Of a stretch of DNA of 64,000 nt, positions 57,673 to 64,000 are shown one piece after another; within the stretch, counting starts at the first letter, position 1, and each line of letters opens with the position of its first letter. A program made the translations under genes and the position numbers. The notes under the pieces were generated by a model. That model made no database searches. It was not told the DNA's origin and saw nothing but the letters and a program-made list of their open reading frames with translations. This DNA comes from an uncultured Bacteroidales bacterium (GTDB lineage Bacteria; Bacteroidota; Bacteroidia; Bacteroidales; UBA932): NCBI GenBank assembly GCA_944326315.1, contig CALVDP010000001.1, positions 1 to 64,000 on the forward strand. The letters run 5' to 3'.

Positions 57673-58623
57673 ATGCACAACGAACATAAAATGAAACTAT
57701 TTGCGTGCAGGAGTTCCAGGCCCCTTGCAGAAAAGATTGCCAAGTCCCTCGGTATCGAGCTCGGGCAGTCTGATGTCTTGACTTTCAGCGACGGGGAATT
57801 CCAGCCGTCATTCAACGAGAGCGTCCGTGGCGCTACCGTCTTCATCGTGCAGTCGACCTTTCCTCCTGTGGAGAACCTTTTCGAGCTTCTTCTCATGATC
57901 GATGCGGCCAAGAGGGCGTCCGCCCACTGCGTCATAGCCGTGATGCCGTATTTCGGATGGGCAAGACAGGACAGGAAAGACAAGCCGCGTGTCTCGATAG
58001 GAGCCAAGCTGGTGGCCAACGTCCTCCATGCTGCAGGTTGCGACCGTGTGATGACATGCGATCTCCACGCAGACCAGATACAGGGTTTCTTCGATTTCCC
58101 TGTAGACCATATATATGCCAGCTCCATATTCCTGCCGTACCTGAGGGAAAAGCAGATCGAGGACCTGGCCATAGCCGCCCCTGACATGGGAGGCGCCAAA
58201 AGGGCGAATGCCTATGCACGCTACCTCCAGTGCCCGGTCATCATCTGCCACAAATCCCGCGAAAGGGCCAATGTGGTAGGGTCCATTACAGCCATCGGTG
58301 ACGTAGCCGGGAAAAATGTCATCATCGTGGATGACATGATCGACACCGCGGGAACCCTTACAAAGGCCGCCAATGTCCTGAAGGAAATGGGGGCGAAGAG
58401 CGTGCGCGCATGTGCCACACACGCAGTGTTCTCAGGCAACGCCTATGAGAGGATAGCGAACTCGGCTCTCGAAGAGGTGATCGTTACGGATACAATACCT
58501 CTTTCATCGGATCCGGAAAAGGACAAGAGCAAGATCACAGTGCACTCGGTCGCCGACATCTTCGCCAACATCATATCGAAGGTGTACAATGACGAGCCGA
58601 TCAGCCCTGACTTCATTTTCTGA
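57673..58623 (+). CDS. prs: Ribose-phosphate pyrophosphokinase
   Basis: Makes PRPP, the precursor for purines, pyrimidines, NAD, His and Trp. The 316-residue protein (310 if the ATG at 57691 is used) has FSDGEFQPSFNESVRG, MPYFGWARQDRKDKPR with the catalytic flexible loop, VMTCDLHADQIQGFFDFP and the PRPP-binding VIIVDDMIDTAGTL. It belongs to the class I type. It follows engB by 12 bases and supplies the substrate of PurF, coded in this same window but not linked to it in an operon. Confidence 0.96.
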   Translation: MHNEHKMKLFACRSSRPLAEKIAKSLGIELGQSDVLTFSDGEFQPSFNESVRGATVFIVQSTFPPVENLFELLLMIDAAKRASAHCVIAVMPYFGWARQDRKDKPRVSIGAKLVANVLHAAGCDRVMTCDLHADQIQGFFDFPVDHIYASSIFLPYLREKQIEDLAIAAPDMGGAKRANAYARYLQCPVIICHKSRERANVVGSITAIGDVAGKNVIIVDDMIDTAGTLTKAANVLKEMGAKSVRACATHAVFSGNAYERIANSALEEVIVTDTIPLSSDPEKDKSKITVHSVADIFANIISKVYNDEPISPDFIF

Positions 58624-58628
58624 CATAT

Positions 58629-58901
58629 ATGGAAATATTCTTGGCAGCACTCATATTCGTCGGGCTAAGCGTTTTCGGACTCTGTTTCAACATCATTTTC
58701 AGGAAAAACGGCAAATTCCCGGAGACGGAAATAAGCAGGAACAAGGAAATGCGCAAGCTCGGCATAAAGTGCGCGAAGGAAGACGAACTCAGGCTCTGGG
58801 GGAAGAAAAACGGGAAGGAGAACCCGTCATGCAACGACCTCGGCTGCCAGGACTGCGCAGGATGCGAGATCGTCTTCAGAAAAAAAGACAAGACAAACTG
58901 A
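58629..58901 (+). CDS. Small Cys-rich membrane protein
   Basis: A 90-residue protein with one N-terminal membrane span (about residues 3-24, [18 protein letters not shown]) and a charged tail. The tail ends in a CX4CX2CX2C cluster (C68, C73, C76, C79) in [14 protein letters not shown], and has another Cys at 48 in GIKCAK. Small proteins with a helix, a [22 protein letters not shown] segment and a terminal Cys cluster occur in many Bacteroidota, usually without a name. The cluster may bind a metal or Fe-S centre; that is inference. It lies 5 bases after prs and 16 before der. Confidence 0.75.
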   Translation: MEIFLAALIFVGLSVFGLCFNIIFRKNGKFPETEISRNKEMRKLGIKCAKEDELRLWGKKNGKENPSCNDLGCQDCAGCEIVFRKKDKTN

Positions 58902-58917
58902 CTTTAAGGGGAAAGAT

Positions 58918-60228
58918 ATGAGCCTTGTAGCGATTGTAGGAAGACCTAATGTAGGCAAATCAACACTTTTCAACAGACTCGTAGGAATGCGCCAGGCCAT
59001 CGTCGACGAAACGGCCGGCGTGACCCGTGACAGGCACTACGGGCAGTGCGAATGGTGCGGGACTACATTCTCCGTCGTCGACACCGGAGGCTATACGACA
59101 AACTCCGACGATGTCTTCGAAGAGGAAATAAGGAAGCAGGTGATAATGGCCATAGAAGAGGCTGACCTGATACTTTTCATGACGGAAGCCGGCACAGGCA
59201 TCACAGACTACGATGCAGAGATCGCCGATATCCTCAGACGGTCCGGCAAGCCAGTGCTCCTCACTGTGAACAAGGTGGATACAGGGGCAAAAATGTATGA
59301 TTCGTACCAGTTCTATTCTCTGGGGCTGGGCGACGTATGGAGCATATCCGCTGCCAACGGGGGAGGGACAGGAGACCTGCTTGACGAAATCGTGAAGATG
59401 CTCCCGGAAAGCAGGGACAAGGAAGACGACGGACATCCGGAGCTGCCGCACTTCACAATTGTAGGACGCCCAAACGTAGGCAAATCATCACTCACCAATG
59501 CCCTGCTCGGCACGGAAAGGAACATCGTGACTCCGGTAGCCGGCACGACAAGGGATTCCATATCATCGTACTACAACAAATTCGGGCACGAATTCATGCT
59601 GGTCGACACTGCCGGGATGAGGAAAAAGACCAAGGTGCACGAAGACCTGGAATTCTACTCGGTCATGAGGTCCATAAGGGCCATAGAACATTCTGATGTC
59701 TGCATCCTGATGGTGGACGCCCAGACAGGGATCGAAGCGCAGGACATGAATATATTCAACCTCATAGTCAGGAATCTGAAAGGTTGCGTCATCGTCGTGA
59801 ACAAATGGGACATGATAGAGAAGGACAGCAGCACGATGAAGCAGTACGAGACGGCGCTGAGGTCACGGCTCGCCCCATTCAACGACGTGCCGATAATATT
59901 CACCTCCGTAATAAAGAAACAGAGGATAATGGATGTGCTGGACGCCGCCGCCCACGTGTACGAAAACTTCACGAAAAAGATACAGACCTCAAAGCTGAAC
60001 GAGGAAATGCTGCCTGTGATAGAAGATTATCCGCCTCCTGCATGGAAAGGCAAGTACGTGAAGATAAAGTATGCCACACAGCTCCCGACGAAGAATCCGA
60101 AATTCGCATTCTTCTGCAACCTTCCGCAGTATGTGAAGGAACCGTACAAGCGTTTCATCGAGAACAAGCTAAGGGAGAAATTCGACTTCACAGGCTGCCC
60201 GATGCAGATTTTCTTCAGAAAAAAATAG
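58918..60228 (+). CDS. der: Ribosome-biogenesis GTPase Der (EngA)
   Basis: A 436-residue double GTPase that matures the 50S subunit. The first G domain has [22 protein letters not shown] and NKVD; the second has [17 protein letters not shown] near residue 182, [16 protein letters not shown] and NKWD. A KH-like domain follows with [24 protein letters not shown] in parts, and the protein ends in [15 protein letters not shown]. It closes the engB run and is followed by a terminator. Confidence 0.97.
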   Translation: MSLVAIVGRPNVGKSTLFNRLVGMRQAIVDETAGVTRDRHYGQCEWCGTTFSVVDTGGYTTNSDDVFEEEIRKQVIMAIEEADLILFMTEAGTGITDYDAEIADILRRSGKPVLLTVNKVDTGAKMYDSYQFYSLGLGDVWSISAANGGGTGDLLDEIVKMLPESRDKEDDGHPELPHFTIVGRPNVGKSSLTNALLGTERNIVTPVAGTTRDSISSYYNKFGHEFMLVDTAGMRKKTKVHEDLEFYSVMRSIRAIEHSDVCILMVDAQTGIEAQDMNIFNLIVRNLKGCVIVVNKWDMIEKDSSTMKQYETALRSRLAPFNDVPIIFTSVIKKQRIMDVLDAAAHVYENFTKKIQTSKLNEEMLPVIEDYPPPAWKGKYVKIKYATQLPTKNPKFAFFCNLPQYVKEPYKRFIENKLREKFDFTGCPMQIFFRKK

Positions 60229-60255
60229 CCGGGAAACAGTCATAATGGAATCAAG

Positions 60256-60285
60256 AAAGGACGGCCATCATCTGACCGTCCTTTT
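60256..60285 (+). terminator. Terminator after der
   Basis: AAAGGACGG (60256-60264) pairs perfectly with CCGTCCTTT (60276-60284) around an 11-base loop, and the second arm ends in a run of T. It lies 28 bases after the der stop codon. Confidence 0.85.
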
Positions 60286-60355
60286 CCTGAACTATAACCC
60301 TATTATTAACAACTAAACTAACCGGTTTTCAAATTAAGCAAATCCTGTGCCACAA

Positions 60356-60760
60356 CTATTCCACCCGCTCGATCTTCAATTGCTGTATCTCATACGAACT
60401 GTTCCTGCAGCTGACGAATATCGTCACCACGAAACGCTCTCCTCCCGCATTCAGTATGCCCAGCGCATATTTCAAATTTGACTTGCCTGCCTGATGGGTA
60501 ATGCTGAACGCGCTTGGATTGTATGCATTGAAGAAAGACTTCATGATCTGCCTGGCCTGGCTTCTGCTGGAATCATTCACCTTGGAAATTATGACGACTT
60601 CAAGGTTGTCGGCGAACCATGCCGAGAGCTTGTCCGCATCCCCGAGTCTTATATACTTGGCAATCGGCGTGAACGCGTCAAAATCCTGCGCCGGAAGAGC
60701 GGCACAGAACCCCAGCAGTACAGCAGGTGCAAACGCCATTATCTTAAGCAGATTCTTCAT
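60356..60760 (-). CDS. DUF4783-type exported protein
   Basis: A 134-residue exported protein; the start at 60760 gives the signal peptide MKNLLKIMAFAPAVLLGFCAALPAQ, better than the ATG eight codons upstream. The mature part has FTPIAKYIRLGDADKLSAWFADNLEV and ARQIMKSFFNAYNPSAFSITHQ in parts, and ends SSYEIQQLKIERVE, which fits the Bacteroidota DUF4783 family with an NTF2-like fold. The function is unknown. It stands alone, convergent with der and divergent from rlmH. Confidence 0.78.
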   Translation of the reverse strand: MKNLLKIMAFAPAVLLGFCAALPAQDFDAFTPIAKYIRLGDADKLSAWFADNLEVVIISKVNDSSRSQARQIMKSFFNAYNPSAFSITHQAGKSNLKYALGILNAGGERFVVTIFVSCRNSSYEIQQLKIERVE

Positions 60761-60787
60761 GAAACGGAAAATATCGGGCTGCATTTA

Positions 60788-60818
60788 TTGCAAATTCCGA
60801 GCCACGTAAGTATATTTG
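60788..60818 (+). promoter_or_regulatory. Promoter of rlmH
   Basis: TTG (60788-60790), 20 bases, then TATATTTG (60811-60818), an exact TAnnTTTG, 25 bases before the rlmH start. The -33 element is ATTG instead of TTTG; the spacing is good. Confidence 0.6.
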
Positions 60819-60843
60819 TGCAGACAGGCTAACAGGGAAAATC

Positions 60844-61317
60844 ATGAAAATCAGACTGGTGGTGATAGGAAAGACCAATATACGGTGGGTAGAGGACGGG
60901 CTCAGGATCTACGCGGGACGTCTCGGGCATTACGTCAACTTCTCCATCACAGAACTTCCGGACATCAGGAACCAGGCTTCCCTGAGCCGGGACCAGATAA
61001 AGGAGCGTGAAGGTGAGATGCTTCTGAAGAACATATCGGCAGGTGACCACGTGGTACTGCTGGACGAGAATGGCAGCGAATATCCGTCATCCGGCTTCGC
61101 GGCAAGGCTGGAAGACCGCATGAGCCATTTCCCGGGAGATATCGTGTTCGTCATAGGCGGGGCATACGGATTTTCCGCAGCCGTATATTCCAGGAGCAAC
61201 GAAAAACTGTCGCTCTCCAGAATGACATTCTCCCACCAGATGGTCAGAGTGATATTCGCGGAGCAGCTCTACCGCGCCTTCACCATAATCAGGGGCGAAC
61301 CGTATCACCACGAATGA
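60844..61317 (+). CDS. rlmH: 23S rRNA pseudouridine-1915 N3-methyltransferase
   Basis: A SPOUT-fold methyltransferase of 157 residues acting on pseudouridine 1915 of 23S rRNA in the 70S ribosome. Seen are MKIRLVVIGKT, YVNFSITELPDIRN, HVVLLDENGSEYPSSGFA, the SAM-binding knot FVIGGAYGFSAAVY and the C-terminal MTFSHQMVRVIFAEQLYRAF with PYHHE at the very end, the invariant finish of the family. It is followed by the large membrane protein gene after 35 bases. Confidence 0.96.
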   Translation: MKIRLVVIGKTNIRWVEDGLRIYAGRLGHYVNFSITELPDIRNQASLSRDQIKEREGEMLLKNISAGDHVVLLDENGSEYPSSGFAARLEDRMSHFPGDIVFVIGGAYGFSAAVYSRSNEKLSLSRMTFSHQMVRVIFAEQLYRAFTIIRGEPYHHE

Positions 61318-61352
61318 CAAGCTGACCGTGACGCCTGACTAACATAAGGAAG

Positions 61353-64000
61353 ATGAACTGGATAATAAACAGAATTGACTATAAGGAAAACAGCTGGAAG
61401 ATATTCCTGTCCCTGGCCGTCCTGCTGTTCCTCCTGTCACTCACACTGAGGATTACATCGGAGAGCGCGGAGAAGGCTGCGTCCGACCTCGGGGAAAAGA
61501 TAGAGAAACGGCTCGGCATGCTTGAAAAATATGCCGACGAGGCTCTTGCGGAAGACCACAGCAGATGGATGGATCTCAGGAAGCTGCCGCAGGACATGGT
61601 CATATACCGCTATGTATATGACACCCTCCAGTCATGGAGCAACCAGTTTCCCGTAAGCAATGACGACATAAGCACGAGGGTGGCATTCGAGAGGCTGTCG
61701 AACCTCAGGGTCGGCATCATATCCCCCCTGGCAGGAATTTCCGAGGGTACGAGCTACATGAATCTCGGGCCCAAATGGTACATAATGAAAATGAAGTCGG
61801 ACTACCACGCGTGCCGGGTAGTCTACGGACTTGAAATCCAGAACACGCTGCTGGCAGACAGGCAGAATTCGGAATCAGGGGTGAACCCTGCGCTGAAGCT
61901 TCCCAAGAAATATGTTGTCACGCCGCTGAGCCACACCGGAGGAGTCCCTGTCATTGTGGAAGGGCAGCCGATGCTCAAGGTCATCTCGGAGACTGCCAGG
62001 GACATTCCGTTCCCGGCCAATATGATCCTGCGATGGATTGCCCTCATTTTCTTCGTGATATCAGTGATCACCTATCTGTGGAGACATCCTTCGGTCAGGA
62101 TATTCCCTATAATAATATTCATTCTTGCGGCAGCATCCGCGATAGCCTACAGCTGGGGACTGCAGATGAGGAATGTGATGTCCATGTTCTCTCCGGGCAT
62201 CTATGCGGACGGCTCGGTCCTCTTCTCCTTCGGGGCACTCATCATACTCAACTGTTTCGTATTCTGCTACCTCCTGTGCATATACCTGTGCAGGAGACCG
62301 TTTGTCCGGAAGATGCTCGCCTCAGGCAAACCTCACAGCAGGATAATGTACACTTCGCTGATAATCGCCACATTCATTGCAGCGGCAGTATATGTCCATG
62401 TCACGCTGGTAAGCCTTATCCTGAACTCGAACATCACGCTTGAACTGTACCAGTGGTTCACCCTGTCGGTATACACCGTGATAGTATATGTGTCATATAT
62501 AGGCATCTTCTTCGCCATGCTGCTCCTTCTCCACCTTCTCAAGCCCGTTTTCGCGGAAAAAGAAGGCGGACGCAAGTACAGTATATTTTCCAAAAGGGTG
62601 TTCTTCGCATTCTCCGTACTGTGCGCGCTGTACCTCACGGTGACCATCGGTGTGCTCGGCTTCAGGAAAGAGGAGGACAGGATGGCGGTACTCACCAACA
62701 GGCTTGCGGTAGACAGGGACCTTGCACTTGAAATACAGATGAGGTCGATAGAAGACGGCATAGCATCGGACCCCATGGTGACGACACTCGCGGAACTGCC
62801 GAGAAGCGATATGATCATTCTCAACCGTCTCACAGAGAACTACCTGTACAGGATATCCCAGGACTATTCAGTCACCGCCACCCTGTGCATGGACAATGAA
62901 AGCCATAATTTCGGCACACAACGGCATGAGGAGCCTTGTCTCGACTATTTCGGAAGGAAATTCATGTCAGGCACGCCGATTTCTCCGGAATCCAGGTTCA
63001 GGTTTGTCTATGACGAATTCGGCAACTCGATGTACATAGGCTCGTTCATCTATTACTCGGTGTCCACCGGAGTCGTGCACATGTTCCTGGAAATAGAGAA
63101 GAAAGATTTCCGTGAGGAAAACGGATACATGAACATATTCGGAAGGACATCGAGACCGGACCATGTGAACATGCCGCCGTTCTTCTCTTACGCCAAATTC
63201 ATGTCAGGCAAGCTTGTCAGCTGCAGGGGCAACTATCCTTACCCTGCGATTCTCACACCCGACATCAAGGAAATGGTGGAAAACGGGAGCAGGCATTTCA
63301 GGCTGGACGGCTACATACACTTCATAAACAAGGTGTCTGATGACGAGATCATTTTCACGTCAAGGCATACGAGAGGCTGGCTCACCTATCTTGTGAACTT
63401 TTCATATCTGGTGATCCTCACGTACGGGATATTGTATGTGCTGTCCCTGAAATTTCACAGAGGCGGGACATCTTCCGTCCGGAACTATTACCGTTCCCGT
63501 ATCAATTTCGTACTGTCGCTGTCGCTGTTCCTGACCCTGATAGTAATGACATCGGCCAGCGTCGCCTTCGTGTACAAGAGGAACGAGACCAACATGTACA
63601 ACCTGATGTCCGGCAAAATCAACACCATCCAGGGACTGATGGAAGCCCGGACCAGGCATGCCGCTGACTGGCATGACCTGAACTCTCCGGACATAGCTGC
63701 GGCAATGGAGGATATCAGCACCACCACCAAGTCCGACATCACGCTCTACACACCGGGAGGAAAGGTGTTCCGATCCACGGCCCCTGAAGTCTTCGAGAAA
63801 ATGATCCTGGGCTCAAGGATGAACCAGGAAGCCTACTACAACATCAAATTCAGGAACCAGAGATTCTGTATATGCCGGGAAAACATAGACGGCTACCGCT
63901 TCTACTCGCTGTATGCCCCGCTGTTCAACGAGCAGGGCAAAATGGTGGCAATACTGAATTCACCGTACACCGACCAGAGCTATGTGTTCAGGCATGAGGC
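61353..64000 (+). CDS. Large multi-pass membrane protein, probable sensor histidine kinase (partial)
   Basis: An open frame runs from the ATG at 61353 (MNWIINRIDYKENSWKIF) to the window end without a stop, at least 882 codons. One span lies near residues 15-36. A coiled, probably periplasmic region follows to about 225. Next comes a cluster of about six spans (about 225-430: ILRWIALIFFVISVITYLW, FPIIIFILAAASAIAYSW and others). A second soluble region follows, then two more spans around residues 670-735 (LVNFSYLVILTYGILYVL and FVLSLSLFLTLIVMTSASVAF). The last part, with RFYSLYAPLFNEQGKMVAIL, resembles a dCache/PAS-like sensor. No kinase motif lies inside the window, so the histidine kinase assignment is inference from architecture. 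Confidence 0.55.
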   Translation, partial: MNWIINRIDYKENSWKIFLSLAVLLFLLSLTLRITSESAEKAASDLGEKIEKRLGMLEKYADEALAEDHSRWMDLRKLPQDMVIYRYVYDTLQSWSNQFPVSNDDISTRVAFERLSNLRVGIISPLAGISEGTSYMNLGPKWYIMKMKSDYHACRVVYGLEIQNTLLADRQNSESGVNPALKLPKKYVVTPLSHTGGVPVIVEGQPMLKVISETARDIPFPANMILRWIALIFFVISVITYLWRHPSVRIFPIIIFILAAASAIAYSWGLQMRNVMSMFSPGIYADGSVLFSFGALIILNCFVFCYLLCIYLCRRPFVRKMLASGKPHSRIMYTSLIIATFIAAAVYVHVTLVSLILNSNITLELYQWFTLSVYTVIVYVSYIGIFFAMLLLLHLLKPVFAEKEGGRKYSIFSKRVFFAFSVLCALYLTVTIGVLGFRKEEDRMAVLTNRLAVDRDLALEIQMRSIEDGIASDPMVTTLAELPRSDMIILNRLTENYLYRISQDYSVTATLCMDNESHNFGTQRHEEPCLDYFGRKFMSGTPISPESRFRFVYDEFGNSMYIGSFIYYSVSTGVVHMFLEIEKKDFREENGYMNIFGRTSRPDHVNMPPFFSYAKFMSGKLVSCRGNYPYPAILTPDIKEMVENGSRHFRLDGYIHFINKVSDDEIIFTSRHTRGWLTYLVNFSYLVILTYGILYVLSLKFHRGGTSSVRNYYRSRINFVLSLSLFLTLIVMTSASVAFVYKRNETNMYNLMSGKINTIQGLMEARTRHAADWHDLNSPDIAAAMEDISTTTKSDITLYTPGGKVFRSTAPEVFEKMILGSRMNQEAYYNIKFRNQRFCICRENIDGYRFYSLYAPLFNEQGKMVAILNSPYTDQSYVFRHE

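Overview
The window reads as a chromosome segment of a gut-type Bacteroidales (Bacteroidota), moderately GC-rich, possibly an uncultured Rikenellaceae or Prevotellaceae-like lineage; the exact genus cannot be fixed from sequence alone. Signs are the TAnnTTTG promoter elements (best case TTTG-N19-TATCTTTG ahead of engB), lipoproteins with a Cys after a short signal and Mfa2/FimB-like N-terminal regions, Bacteroidota-only families (DUF4923, DUF4783), a single-chain PurL, and a glycogen locus built on GT3, GH57 and GH133 enzymes.

Layout. Bases 1-11580 (+): tuf end, tRNA-Trp, secE, nusG, rplK, rplA, rplJ, rplL, rpoB and rpoC, the conserved transcription/translation cluster. 11712-13718 (+): a secreted GH42-type glycosidase. 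13712-20496 (-): three large lipoproteins, two of them paralogues and the third carrying a metzincin zinc site. 20740-23930 (-) with a divergent LacI-type regulator at 24137: a nucleoside/ribose salvage module (exported nucleoside hydrolase, GRP-type sugar permease, ribokinase). 25216-27293 (+): a PPC-domain protein and a secreted protein made of two degenerate peptidase domains. 27303-40627 (-): folD, purD, DUF4923, purH, purM, coaW, purF, purC, purL and purE, a purine biosynthesis cluster with a type II pantothenate kinase inside it. 41052-43434 (+): cysS and an exonuclease III. 43484-56800 (-): ribF, a glycogen metabolism block (GT3-GT35 fusion, GH57, GT4, GH133, GH13 branching enzyme), xseB and xseA. 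57055-60228 (+): engB, prs, a small Cys-rich membrane protein and der. 60356-64000: DUF4783 (-), rlmH (+), and the start of a very large multi-pass membrane protein, probably a sensor kinase, cut by the window end.

The most unusual signal is a small structured intergenic repeat found in four places (16019, 22916, 31937, 55607). The fullest copy has imperfect terminal inverted repeats and a 9-bp flanking direct repeat, like a MITE. Copies differ by an internal deletion and by compensatory base changes in a hairpin. One copy touches the stop codon of rbsK and another supplies the stop and last codons of xseA. Other points worth a second look are the three-lipoprotein/metzincin cluster, the doubly dead peptidase, the GT3-GT35 fusion, the histone-like lysine tail on the GH57 enzyme, an 11-bp tandem array that holds the nucleoside hydrolase stop codon, and a frameshifted small-lipoprotein remnant upstream of purE. 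No CRISPR array, rRNA, transposase or phage gene was seen. All function calls rest on reading motifs by eye; no database search was run.
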